In this document: positions 22,129-34,579 of the stretch, piece after piece
How positions within the stretch are numbered: the first letter of the stretch is position 1
How the letters are laid out: each line of letters begins with the position of its first letter
Source of the DNA: Mimachlamys varia
Taxonomy: Eukaryota; Mollusca; Bivalvia; Pectinida; Pectinidae
Assembly: GCA_947623455.1 (NCBI GenBank)
Contig: OX392535.1
Location: forward strand, 33,194,688 to 33,258,687
Direction of reading: 5' to 3'
DNA length: 64,000 nucleotides
Made by a program: the position numbers and the translations under genes
Notes under the pieces: generated by a model
What the model was told of the DNA's origin: nothing
The model's database searches: none
Seen by the model: only the letters and a program-made list of their open reading frames with translations

Positions 22129-22847
22129 GTAAGTATAGGGTCTCCAAAACAATGGCAAAACAAAGTTTGGTGACCATCTCAAAAGCGAATTTTTCTTTAA
22201 CAGATAATTTTTGAACCATTTGAATAAGGTAAATTTTTAACTGTCGACTGATTTTTATTGTAGGTCAAGTTAAAATTTCAAACAGGCCAGCTAAATATAC
22301 TTTATGAATGTTTAACTTATCAAACTAAATAAGAAAACACACAGTATGGTATACTGTGTATGTTATGTGTATCTGTTGTGTGTGTATAGAGAAGTACACT
22401 TTTAAACTTCAATATGCATCAGCAAAATTATCTAAGAATCCATAGGTCAGTAGGGCAATTCATTTTCTGGTTTAGATATTAACAAAATGCACCATTGCTT
22501 TAAAAAGAACATACCTATACATACTACACACCATGTTACAGTATGTACACTGATAATAATACTGAATAAACCCCTACACATAACATGGTATACTACTGTA
22601 TTCATATACTTATTATTGTAATGTATATGATTTATTATACACATGTAGACATAGGGTAGTGTATATATATAAAATACATACACATCTTATAGTACTAATT
22701 TTATACACATTGTAATGTAATCCACACTGTAATGTATATGTAATACACATACACACTAGTGCTGTACATATTACATATATACACACAATGTATACACACA
22801 TTGTATATTACACACATGAGTACAGTGTAATACACTCAGTCTATCAC

Positions 22848-24637
22848 ATATCCACCAAGTGTAACAGTATCCACCCAGTATTCTAGGTACTTTGTGTATA
22901 CAGTATCCACCCAGTATTCTAGTTACTTTGTGTATATAGTATCCACCCAGTGTTCTAGTTAATTTGTGTATACAGTATACACCAAGTATTCTAGTTACTT
23001 TGTGTATATACAGTATCCACCCAGTATTCTAGTTTTTTTTGTGTATACAATATCCACCCAGTATTCTCGTTACGTTGTGTATACAGTATCCACCCAGTAT
23101 TCTAGTTACTTTGTGTATACAATATCCACCCAGTATTCTAGTTACTTTGTGTATATAGTATCCACCCAGTGTTCTAGTTAATTTGTGTATACAGTATACA
23201 CCAAGTATTCTAGTTACTTTGTGTATACAGTATCCACCCAATGTTCTAGTTACTTTGTGTATACAGTATCCACCCAGGACTTTAGTTACTTTGTGTATAC
23301 AGTATCCACCCAGTATTCTAGTTACTTTGTGTATACAGTATCCACCCAGTGTTCTAGTTACTTTGTGTATACAGTATCCACCCAGTTTTCTAGTTACTTT
23401 GTGTATACAGTATCCACCCAGTATTCTAGTTGCTTTGTGTATACAGTATCCACCCAGTATTCTAGTTACTTTGTGTATACAGTATCCACCCAGTATTCTA
23501 GTTACTTTGTGTATACAGTATCCACCCAGTATTCTAGTTGCTTTGTGTATACAGTATCCACCCAGTATTCTAGTTACTTTGTGTATACAGTATCCACCCA
23601 GTATTCTAGTTACTTTGTGTATACAGTATCCACACAGTATTCTAGTTACTTTGTGTATACAGTTTCCACCCAGTATTCTAGTTACTTTGTGTATACAGTA
23701 TCCACCCAGTATTCTAGTTACTTTGTGTATACAGTATCCACCCAGTATTCTAGTTACTTTGTGTATACAGTATCCACCCAGTGTTCTAGTTAATTTGTGT
23801 ATACAGTATCCACCCAGTATTCTAGTTACTTTGTATATACAGTATCCACCCAGTGTTCTAGTTATTTTGTGTATACAGTATCCACCTAGTGTTCTAGTTA
23901 CTTTGTGTATACAGTATACACCAAGTATTCTAGTTACTTTGTGTATACAATATCCACCCAGTGTTCTAGTTACTTTGTGTATACAGTACACACCAAGTAT
24001 TCTAGTTACTTTGTGTATACAGTATACACCAAGTATTCTAGTTACTTAGTGTATACAGTACACACCAAGTATTCTAGTTACTTTGTGTATACAGTACACA
24101 CCAAGTATTCTAGTTACTTAGTGTATACAGTACACACCAAGTATTCTAGTTACTTTGTGTATACAGTATCCACCCAGTGTTCTAGTTACTTTGTGTATAC
24201 AGTATCCACCCAGTATTCTTGTTACTTTGTGTATACAGTATCCACCCAGTGTTCTAGTTACTTTGTGTATACAGTATCCACACAGTGTTCTAGTTACTTT
24301 GTGTATACAGTATCCACCCAGTATTCTAGTTACTTTGTGTATACAGTATACACCAAGTATTCTAGTTACTTTGTGTATACAGTATCCACCCAGTGTTCTA
24401 GTTACTTTGTGTATATAGTATCCACCCAGTATTCTAGTTACTTTGTGTATATAGTATCCACCCAGTATTCTAGTTACTTTGTGTATACAGTATCCACCCA
24501 GTGTTCTAGTTAATTTGTGTATACAGTATCCACCCAGTATTTTAGTTACTTTGTGTATACAGTATCCACACAGTATTGTAGTTACTTTGTGTATACAGTA
24601 TCCACCCAGTGTTCTAGTTACTTTGTGTATACAGTAC
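22848..24637 (+). repeat. 36-bp minisatellite, about 50 copies
   Basis: The unit is 'GTATCCACCCAGTATTCTAG' plus 'TTACTTTGTGTATACA'. Because 36 is a multiple of three, the array is open in several frames on both strands, giving long frames of 12-residue repeats (YCIHKVTRILGG on the minus strand at 23029-23991; CIQYPPSILVTL on the plus strand). A variant unit with 'TACACCAAGTATTC' clusters at about 23980-24150, showing local homogenisation. It lies in an intron and has no splice or start context, so it is read as non-coding. Confidence 0.93.
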
Positions 24638-26683
24638 ATACAACAACAGTTGTGTCAATAGCCATATAATAGTTGTGTTTAGGACATCTGGAGTCTGATG
24701 GTCCAGATATTTGTTGTTTAGAACAACTAGAGTCTGAAGGAGTTTAGGACATCTAGAATCTGAAGGACCAGGGTTCACATCCTTCTCTTGGTATTTTGTA
24801 GTCACAATTGTTATGCTTGTGGCATTTCTTTAATTACCTGGTTGCCCATGCAATTGCAACTCATTTATGAATTGAACACCATTTGACTATAATCTGTCCC
24901 ACAGCTACAACAAGCAGGGGGCTCATTAGTCATGGTATGTGACAGGTGCATAACAAGTTATCAATTTCACAACTACCTAATGAAACAGGCCTACAGCGGA
25001 ACATGGGGAAATGTCTTGTTAGAAATGAGAGATTCTTGTTTGTCTGGAGATAATTGTGTGAGGATGTATACTACTTAATTAATTAAGTAATTACTTACAT
25101 GGTGTAAGACATAATGACAAAATGACATACTTTCCTCCCTCCCCCTACCCCCACCCCAAAAAAAATAAAATTAGAAAATAAAGAACCAGACTCGACCACC
25201 CAAAGAATTATCAGTGACAGAACATGGTAGTGATAATTAGGTAGAATTGTAAGACAAGGCTTACAGTGGGTCACTTTAAAGGTATCACACCTGATAAGAG
25301 TTTATATATCCAGTTACCTGTGTAAATACCTGGATAGGGTCAGATTTAGGTCCCATGTAACACAGACTTGGTTCACTGAATACATTTTGTAACCAATCTG
25401 TTAGGAGCTGAAGTACAGAAATTTGGTGCTAGCAACCATATAAGGTGAAACCTCTTTAATCAAATACCTGAATATTCTGACATTCTATCATATCTTACAT
25501 ACAACTTTTTTGTAATTTTTAATAACATGTAGATTAATATTCTGATAATCAACCCTTCTATTAATTCTATCAATATGTCCCTCTCCAGGGGGTGTAGGAT
25601 ACGACAGGTTTACTGTGTGAACAATACAAGATTTAATTTATCTCAATTTCATAACATATCATGTACTTTCAAGTTAGTTTTTGGTTGCTGTATTGCTAAG
25701 CTGAACATTTTGAAATCTAGGATTTGGTCCAAAATTTCTGATTATTCCAATGACTATAATGTAAGAAAGTAATATGAAATAAAAGGGAATTTACAATAGC
25801 TTTGACGACGCCTCCTAACTCACAGGCCTGTTATTTTCCTTACAAAACTTTTTTGTAATTTTCATTTTGAACCTTGTGATATGTTCCAAAGTTACCATAT
25901 GCATCCTTTCCAGGAGTAAATTACTCCCAAAAACATTTACAATGGTATGCTCTCCTTAATAACAGCTAACAAAGGTGTCAGATGTTGGTAAGTACCTGGC
26001 TATATGTTCCAGTTTTAGTATTATTGTTGGTTCCTTGTGTAAACACGGGGAATCACAGTTAGCTTTTGGCCGAGGTTTTGCAGTTTCGTAATGTATACAG
26101 GATTAAGTGGTCACCTTCAGATGTCTCCCTAAAACACTTGTGTTCACTGCCTTCACAGTTTTCATGGAAACGCCTCTTTCCATTGTTGTAAACAAGGACC
26201 AGAATTTAAAACCTGTTTGATTACTTTGGATTGCATATCAGTTTATATGTTTTCAATGGGATTCTTTTGAAATATTCTGCTGGTAACATCTGTTGGCAGA
26301 ATTTGATTACATGATTCTCTCACGCCAGCAACATTGACGTATATTTTTTAACCCTTTCATTGCTTGCTATATACAATAATGGACTCATACAGATACTTGC
26401 ATGGAAGTTTTTACTTAAGTTTCATAGGGGTGAATTTGGGTTTAAATTTTTGATATTGGCAACTGGGTCACTTGTTGTTGAAAACAGAGTGTATTTTGAT
26501 TATGAACATTTCTTGTGGAGCTTTTCAGCAGTGCATGGCCTACAGATTTAATTCACAGAATTTGTCCGAGTTATCTCTGCAATGACAAGTTTCGATCAGC
26601 TTTTAGTTCGATGAATTGTGCGTACAGTTAACCCCTTTAGGAGACGACCACTATAACACTACACTGACTTGTTTCTGTCCCAG

Positions 26684-26788
26684 AATAACCCTGATGTCAA
26701 CAGTCTACTGGGTGCATATACCTGGATCATGGGTGCAATATTAGATATTTTGGGGTTTTATTATGGATGGGAGTCTGATAAGACAAAA
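26684..26788 (+). CDS. Candidate phase-0 cassette exon of the exchanger (uncertain)
   Basis: A pyrimidine-rich acceptor (gtttctgtcccag) and a donor AAA|gtacgt bracket exactly 35 codons in phase 0, which would fit between the exons ending at 22128 and starting at 37331. The peptide runs from NNPDVNSLLGAYTWIMGAIL to GFYYGWESDKTK and is markedly hydrophobic, which is unexpected for the start of the NCX cytoplasmic loop. I know no family match. It could be an alternative exon, an exon of another transcript, or chance. Confidence 0.3.
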
Positions 26789-28316
26789 GTACGTATGGTA
26801 CCATGGTACCGTCCAGCACCACCTCCTATGATCCTCGGGTGTCCAGAAACAGTTTGTGACCTTTGCGCTAAAGATACGCTTGACTCCCGACTTACTTATC
26901 AGCTCATCTTTCCACATATAGTTTTAATAAGTACTTGGGGCACAGTCCCATTGTAATGGACGAGGACAACCGTTGATATCCTCTTGTCCCCTTTTGTCCG
27001 AGCCTGACTTACAGCTGTACCGCTAGCACAGCGCTGTGAGACCTGCTGTGGCTTTAACTGTACGTCTGATCCACGATCTCGTTCTGTTGGCAGTGTATTG
27101 TCTGCCGTAATTAAATAAGCATTGTATGGAAATATCTTGATCTATTATTCCCCAGGTTCGAATCCATGTATTTAATATACAAAATTAACTGTCAGGGTTA
27201 ATTGTTATCACAAGCTCGGCATAGAAATTTGGAATTATTGCACAGATGTGATTGAAAATTTAATGGTTCTTTTATTTCTAATCGGGGTAATTTAAAATCA
27301 TTAAATACACAAACCTTAGATATATTTGAATTCTTAGTCCCCACCTATGTGGTAATTAAGTGCAGAATTAAAGCTCGTGTACTTAGTTCTAATCGTCCCA
27401 TGCTGTATACTGAGTTTAAGGCTTAAGTAAAGTTTTGTAGATAAACTTCATTTTAATCATCACTCAACGCATCTACATAATTCTCTGTCGTAATAAAACT
27501 TTTGTGTCACAATAAAATCTGGATATACTCTACAATTGCATGCTTGAAAACCGTCATTGTAAATGTTTGTGTAGAAAACATGTTATCAATTGTTATTAGC
27601 TACAGTAGCGTAATTTCTTCATAACGTCTAAATGAGGTGGCAGAATTTCTGTATAATCAGTAGAGAACACTAAATGGAATATCTAAAACTATTGATATTG
27701 ATTTGAAAGTTGATGGTATTATCTCAAGTACTAGAAGTATTTGTGAATAATTTTCGTACTTCTGAGGCTTCGCCTTGTTTAATGCCAAGTATGTGTTGGA
27801 CATGGCCCAGTTTTGATACAATGTCATTGGACTGGTATTAATTTACAAAATGTATATATACATCCTATAATAGTGTAGCACTGAATTATAAAATTGGATT
27901 ATTACGCCTGGTTGGATTTCTCGGGTCCAAACCTATAAAATATCTGTTTGTTATTAAGCATAACATAGTTAGTTGAAATAATTGTCAAGTTTTTCCTTTT
28001 AGTCTAAGCCTATATATGGTCCATCCATATAGTCATTTGGTCAATGTTCATATAACATACATCATTTGAATTGAAGTAGTAAAGTTTTGTTATTAGCTTA
28101 TCAACTTGTTAAATATTTACATATCTAAATATGCCATTAGCAGGATTACCAAAGGTTAACCTTTTAGCCCTAGACTTAATGGAATTGCTTGGTCAACTCT
28201 TGGTGCAATTTGGTCAAGTAAATATATTGGGGATTATTGGGGTCATTGATCACCATTTATGAATATTCCAAATTGATATTGGCCATATAACATTTGAAAA
28301 TTCTATTATTCATTTA

Positions 28317-28398
28317 ACTCAATTACTCCTGAAATTTGTGAACTTTTCCAACCTTTGAATTGGAACAGTCCAGATGAGTCTTTCGGGGTTAAAGTGTT
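28317..28398 (+). repeat. Hairpin MITE (CACCCCTGAA family), degenerate
   Basis: 'TACTCCTGAAATTTGTGAAC' and 'GAGTCTTTCGGGGTTAAAG' flank the centre 'TCCAACCTTTGAATTGGAAC'. Forward orientation. Confidence 0.65.
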
Positions 28399-30071
28399 AA
28401 TTTATGGAACTGGGCCTTTGAAATATTGGTAGATTGTAATCTGTGTCGGAGTCTTCCGATCACTTTATTTGTTCTAACTTCTTCTTACCTCTTGTGACTT
28501 TAACACTTAGTACTGCAAGCTTGATTTGTTATACATTCGTCTTATTTGCTGCAGAAATCTTCGCTGCTAGTTTCTCTTGTGGCTATTTATGCAAGTTGAT
28601 ACTAGCCAGTTATAGCAGCTGATGACTAGAGAATGTGATTGTTTTCTCTACTCCTGGAGTATTACATGAACCTAGCACTTCTGTAATTTGCAGCAAGATG
28701 CAGCCAGGGGAATTAAATATTTTAAGTATTTTATTTTGTATAGATAACTTTGCAGCTAACAAGCCTCCGTGCAGATTGCATTGGAGAGCCGCATGTGCTG
28801 CACACACTTGCACTATCAGTGAGCGTGTCGGGGGTGCGGGCACGGGTTGAGGTTTCTAGTTTACAGGTATGGTAAGGTGATCAGCACATAGACACGGCTC
28901 GTTTACAGCCAAGGTTCCGTGTATGTGTGTATTTACAAGCCTTCCCTCTACCATCAGCATACACCAACAACTTTTCCAATTACCACACATCAGGCACCCA
29001 ATTTTGACATTAATCCAAAAACTTGTTGCGATTCTTTGCAAGAAAACAAACATCGAAAACAACACCATAGAATGAGTGAATATAATTGGCTGAACATATC
29101 TGTCCGTCCACTTCTACATCACGCAGGCATTCTATATGGGACCCAAGCGCAGAGTGATTTAAGTAGTCGTCCAATTTAGATTCCATGTTGTACAAGATAT
29201 TTCCCCAATATACCCAACTGGAAGGTCAAACACACATTTAGTGATCTGTAGGGCCTAATAAATCATATGGAATGACAGGAGTTGGTCTTGTGAACATTCT
29301 AGGAAAGAGAAATCAAAGTGCGATGTGAACAAGTTGAACAACCGTGACAGATTGAATGCCACTTTCTCGACTTAATTATTGCATTCTACCAAGAGGCCAA
29401 GGACTAGGGTCAAGTCCAATTTATTTACGACAGAAAAACAAAATTTTGATAGGAATGCAACCCAAGTAATGCTACATCTAAGTCGTTTTTACATGCTTGA
29501 GGGGAGTCTCCATTTAGGTCTACCAATCCTTAATGTAATTGCTGAGACTTGTATGTTTGGGAGGATGCTGGCACCACTGATGGAGGCGCTGATTCAATTA
29601 GTAGGCAGGAGTCGAGCTAATTCTGATGAAATTCAACATAAACCTGTTAATTTGGCACGGGAAATACTGGTACCTGTACAAATCTAGTTTACAACATCGT
29701 AATTGTTCATTTTAAGATATTAAAAGAGCTATTTTCAATTTGTGTTAATTTGTTAATTTTCCTGATCGTGTATACAAAATATGAATCGGATATATAGAAT
29801 GCTGAGAACAAGGATCCGATAACGACTTAGAATCAAGTCTGTGCAGAACATTTGGAGTTTCCTGTTACACTCCAAACTGCAATGGGAGATTGGCTCCCAA
29901 ATTATGGAATTAAAGAGATCCTTGTTTCAATATATATACATCTTATCTTTAGATGTAGCAGGGTATAATAGCTTGTGTTCACATGAAGTTTAACATTATC
30001 TGCATCCTTGAGAATCCACAATCTTCACCTGATTTCAACAACGTTGCGAGGCTGGAAACCTTGTATAAACG

Positions 30072-30156
30072 CATTCATCCCTGAAGACACTTTTAACTCT
30101 TCCAAATCAAACTAGTACGAAATAGTTCATTATGAAATTTCAGGGGTGAATGAGTT
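30072..30156 (-). repeat. Hairpin MITE (CACCCCTGAA family), inverse orientation
   Basis: 'CATTCATCCCTGAAGACAC' on the left and 'TTTCAGGGGTGAATGAGTT' on the right. The centre 'CTTCCAAATCAAACTAG' is the reverse of the forward copies. Confidence 0.8.
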
Positions 30157-30376
30157 AAAGATATATGCTACCAGATAAATACTTAATTATAGTCATTGAT
30201 TTCCCTTGTCAAATAATCATACATCCCTTTGTGCATCCAGGCATATCTAGATATTTCACTCTTATTATTTATTAAATTAAACAACCTTTTAAAAAAGGTT
30301 TCTTCCTATGCATGCTTTACTTGAAGTGGAACTCGTTTGGAAGAAGTATCCTATTGCAGTTGATTAGCATACAACC

Positions 30377-30770
30377 TTAAAGGCCCAATATACGTAACTT
30401 CAGGAAATTTTTCGTGATTCTGAACAATTCTGTAAAAAATCCAGTTTATAACCATGCAAAATAAGCCTAAAATTTACGAAGTAAACCTGAGCGGTAACTA
30501 ACAAGAAACTCCTGACAGAAAAATCCAAAGAATTATAAATAATTCAGGTGTGGCCCACTTCAACAACAAACCGAAGTTAGAAGACAGTTTAAATGGGCGC
30601 GTGTTTACAAATACCAAGTTTCAACTGTTGCTGTACCAGTAACTGCGTAAGAATTCATCTTGAATATTGCTTATATCAGTTAACTAAACTAAATCTATAA
30701 AAAATAAAAATGTTATTAGGCTTGATTTTCCCTTCCAAGTTTTGCCGAAAGTTACATATATTGTGTCATA
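30377..30770 (-). mobile_element. 392-bp TTAA MITE, second copy, inverted and decayed at one end
   Basis: It starts TTAAAGGCCCAATATACGTA and ends with a decayed terminus (GAAAGTTACATATATTGTGT). Its interior, with 'CTTCAACAACAAACCGAAGT' and 'GAAGTAAACCTGAGCGGTAA', is the reverse complement of the copy at 18739. Confidence 0.8.
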
Positions 30771-31396
30771 ACTATTTTGTTATTATTTACGATAGATATT
30801 GATATATAGATGTATGCTACTGCACCAGATATAAGGCCAGGCAGAGGTTAAATCACAACTACACTCAAAGATTGGGTCGGAAACCCTCTTAAGACTTATT
30901 TTGACATGAAGAAATGTCAGCATTCACAAGCAAATCTAAACACCCTGTAAACACAGCTAGTTTGGCTATTTTAAGAGGAAGTAACTGGATTTATTCCTCC
31001 CTGGAGAAAAAAGCTTTTTCGTTGATTTCGTGGATAATAGGACCTTTCCCTCATCGGAGCAGATTTCTCGATTGGAGATGAGATTTTCCATCGATAAAGG
31101 ATCGCACAATTAGGTCAAGGACTAAATAATTGATGCAAAGTCATGAATGCTTCAATAATTTTTGGCGACAAACATCGAAAGTGTCGGCTACATAGCCTTC
31201 ATCACTACATACACACAGATCAAAGTCTTCACAGTAATAGTGTAACAGATAGCAATGCTTGTCCACGAATTGTTGCTACTGAAAGAATTTAATCTAAGGT
31301 TCCAACAGCAGTTGAATAATAACAATACTGTTTGCATGGTACATAGTCCAAATGGTCAGTTGATCAAAATTATATTTTATGATGGCATATCTACAA

Positions 31397-31605
31397 AAGG
31401 GCAGCAGTGGCCAAGTGGTCAAGGTATCTTGACATTCTGCTACTAATTAAGCCCTTTACCTCAGAGTCACTGCTTTGAGGCCTATGTGGGGCTGTTGCCA
31501 TGGAGGTACTGGCCATAGGTCGGTGGTTTTTCTCTAGGAACTCCAGCTTTCCTGACCACCAAAACCTGGCACATCCTTAAAAGACCTTGGCTGTTAATGA
31601 AAAGG
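31397..31605 (+). mobile_element. SINE, degenerate
   Basis: A tRNA-like head with 'AGTGGCCAAGTGGTCAAGGT' (A-box region) is followed by a body containing 'GGTTTTTCTCTAGGAACTCC' and 'AGCTTTCCTGACCACC', the core also seen at 16092 and 60180. The B box is eroded. Confidence 0.55.
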
Positions 31606-31669
31606 AAAACGCAAACAAACTAAACCAAATCAATAATATCTAAGAGAAATGACTTGATCGATCATAGAC

Positions 31670-31745
31670 AACCAGGTAGCTTACCTGGTAGAGCATCTAG
31701 AGGGTCTCGGGTTCGAACACAAGTCTAGCCATGCCTTGCTGTTCC
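31670..31745 (+). mobile_element. tRNA-like SINE head fragment
   Basis: 'TAGCTTACCTGGTAGAGCAT' resembles an A box and 'CGGGTTCGAACAC' a good B box, with spacing fit for a tRNA. The acceptor stem does not pair, so this is more likely a SINE head than a tRNA gene. Confidence 0.5.
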
Positions 31746-31846
31746 GTTTTGTACACTACTTATCTTATCTTAGCAATATATGAAACAGTAACAGTGTTTG
31801 TGTCCAACATTGTCCCAAGAATACTTATACTTAGTTCTTAGTGTTT

Positions 31847-31912
31847 TAACTTATCCACCCCTTTCAATTCAAATGTTGGAAAGGTTCATTTTGAAATTAC
31901 AAGAGTCAATGA
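31847..31912 (-). repeat. Hairpin MITE (CACCCCTGAA family), truncated
   Basis: 'TTATCCACCCCTTTCAATTC' then 'GGTTCATTTTGAAATTACAA'. Inverse orientation, missing part of the left arm. Confidence 0.55.
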
Positions 31913-32421
31913 TCTGTTATGTGCCCCATTGATTTGCACTGTATATAGAGAGCCATTGGAATTGTGTTGTTTCTTCGTTCAAGTCCCAGGAGGCCCAGTG
32001 TATCTGCAACTCTCTTTAAGTGATTTCACAAAAACTGGAACTGTTTCAAGCCGAAACAATTATTAGGAGTGTGCTTGCAGTGTAATAAGTCTACCCAAAT
32101 ACATGCGTGTTAAGATTGGGTAATTACCTCTAAAGATTGCTAAAACACTACCACACACAGCCCCTATACCACCATGTTGCACCTTCTCCAGTCCCTATCA
32201 CCCCAACACCAGCTGTAAAAGGTGCATCCATATGAGATACCAATCACTGCTTGAGATTTTTATTTTTTTTTTTAAAAGATAGATTTCTTATCTTTCTTGT
32301 CTGAGAATTGGATAAATGGCCGTTCAATGTTTTGAGGGATATAGAGTGCATCACATTCAACGCTGTTTTATGGCGATGATGTTGAACAGTCAGTTACAGA
32401 TCAGGAAGTGCAGAGATATAT

Positions 32422-32596
32422 AGAGGTTACACAACGAGTGATTGTTGGATATGGAATTTATTTCACTCAAGTTAATTATTTTTTAAAAGTTACAAAAGAC
32501 ACAAGCTTTAGCGAGTGTCTTTTGTAACTTTAAAAAAATAATTAACGAGAGTGAAATAAATTCCATAACCAATAACCACAAGTCGTGTGACCTGTT
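32422..32596. repeat. 175-bp near-perfect palindrome
   Basis: The left arm 'ATGGAATTTATTTCACTC' then 'GTTAATTATTTTTT' then 'AAAGTTACAAAAGACAC' is mirrored on the right after a loop of about a dozen bases ('AAGCTTTAGCGA'). Outer parts of the arms (AGGTTACACAACGAGTG against CACAAGTCGTGTGACCT) still match imperfectly. It would fold into a hairpin of about 80 bp. It may be one arm pair of a foldback element. Confidence 0.88.
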
Positions 32597-32639
32597 TCTA
32601 CCACAATACTATTTTGTTGCAGTGGCAGTGTTGTTTTCT

Positions 32640-32880
32640 GTGAACCGCGGATGATATTTGCGCGAAAACACATCATCTCGTATATATTCCCGCGAAATTG
32701 TGACGACGTCAACAATCGATGACAACGTCAACAATCAGCACGTTGCATTGACCCGCGTGATTTCCGGTCAAAGTTCAACTTCTCAACCAATCAAAATTCC
32801 GGAAGGTCATATTCCACTAGTGGTATATAACATATATTTATCCAACAGTCAGCACGTTTATACAATGGTCTGAGAGTGGA
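32640..32880. other. CpG-rich block with CRE-like palindromes
   Basis: In contrast to its AT-rich surroundings this block is rich in CG (CCGCGGATGA, TTGCGCGAAAACAC, CCCGCGAAATTGTGACGACG, GACCCGCGTGATTTCCGG). It contains TGACGACGTCAACA and ATGACAACGTCAACA, similar to CRE sites. It could be a regulatory element or the interior of a mobile element together with the palindrome just before it. Confidence 0.4.
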
Positions 32881-34579
32881 ATAACACAGGGTATTGTTGT
32901 AGAAAATACAATCAGTTGCGGTAGTATAGAAAATTCCAATAGTATTCCACAACATATTGGTGACTACAGTTTCTGCATTAATGTTCCTTCTGTAAACATG
33001 TGCATGTTTACATCTTGATATTAACAACACTCACTTGAAAATGTATACACAGATATTGGTATGAAATTTTGTGTTGTGTACAAGTGTTGACTATTATGTA
33101 ACGAGGCGCACACCCGCCCAATAAACAGGCACATCTGTAACCTGTTAAGTTTGTATGTTATCTGCTTGAATTCAAATTGAAGTCATTACACAGAATAACT
33201 TTTCCTGTCAAAATGTTGACTTCATCACCAAGTACACCCTTACTGCTGTTCAGCATCCGAAACGTTCCACAAAACTACCACGCTATACGCCTTTCTCAAT
33301 AGTGTTGTTATTCCCCTTTCCCACAATGGTGGATAAAAGACGGACTTCCGGTAAGTGTTTTGTGATGATTTGGTGCCATGTGACAAAATCTGATGACGTA
33401 ATTCCTATTATGACATCAGAATTTCATGGAGCCACTTTGTTTCAAAAACACTTTACAATCTAGTAGCCCTGATACGGGAAACAAGGGAGATAACAAAACA
33501 TTTGAGATAGGCCTATAGACAGGTTTGAGCAGAACTAAAGGGAATATCTGTTGTGTTTCCCAGACATCAATTGCAGTCTGAAGGTGACCAGCTTTCCTGG
33601 TGGGGAGACAATTTTTCATGTTTTAGATAACATTTTCATAACTTGTAATTGTCCAGACCATGACATTTCATTGTGTTGGCACTTTAAATGCGTATATGTT
33701 AATGCAAACAGCTGCCATCCTTGAACAACAGCTCTTTATACTGCTTGCCTCAGACAACATTAATTTTATGTTCAATAAATTGCAGACAGTTCATAGCTTC
33801 TGCGTGAGTTAGGGTTGCTGCCATGTTGATGCAATTACCTTTTCGTTGATTTTAAGACCTTATGTTAATGGAGGGCTGTCACAAATTACCATAGGTTTGC
33901 CGTGAATGGAACCCAATCCTTCCACTATACAAGAGTTTCCATGCTTCCAAACACTTGGATCTGAGGTCAGGTAGACTTTCAAATCGGTAAAAGTCAAAGT
34001 CGCTTCATCCAGCACCTGGTTTATAGACACACATCAATGGAAATTAACAAATTTCAAATTATATAACGCAGTGAAAAATAACTAAATCTGTAGAATTCTG
34101 AGAAGCAAATTGCTAACATGACCTTTCCAGAGTTATCACCTCCACTTTTGATGGCAAACATCAACATGTGTAATTATTATCCTGGATATTTTTTGCTCCT
34201 TTGTGTCAAATTTTCAAATTACAAGTGCACTTTAATCAAGTGCACACTATAAAAACCAGATTGGCCTCATTGTACTCTTATAAGGTGGAAATTTTATTTG
34301 AAATAAGATTTGAAATAAGATTTGAAATAAAAAAAAACTTTGGATGCAGCAAAGATGAGAAAACAAAGTAAAATGCTATAGTGTTCAGTGCAGTAAGAAA
34401 GAGAAAACTCTATATAAAGGATGTCGCTCAAAAATCAGCAAATGACATCAACAGACATCAAGGTATCAAGTTTGCAATGAAGCCCCAGAGCAGAAAGCTA
34501 GCATCATGTACTAAGATTAAGGGTACAGAAATTTCACGTCATTCATGGTATTAGCAGTGGATGGATAACCACCAATAGA

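Noticed and set aside
22129..22173. Read-through C-terminus of the exchanger frame up to the stop near 22173
   Set aside because: A consensus donor (gtaagtata) lies at 22129 and the residues after it have no exchanger similarity; it is intronic read-through.
23029..23991. 320-codon minus-strand open frame of 12-residue repeats (and the plus-strand counterpart 23183-24049)
   Set aside because: It is the direct result of a 36-bp tandem array. There is no start context, splice sites or composition independent of the repeat, and it lies in an intron.
31670..31745. tRNA gene
   Set aside because: Good B box, but the acceptor stem does not pair; best read as a SINE head.
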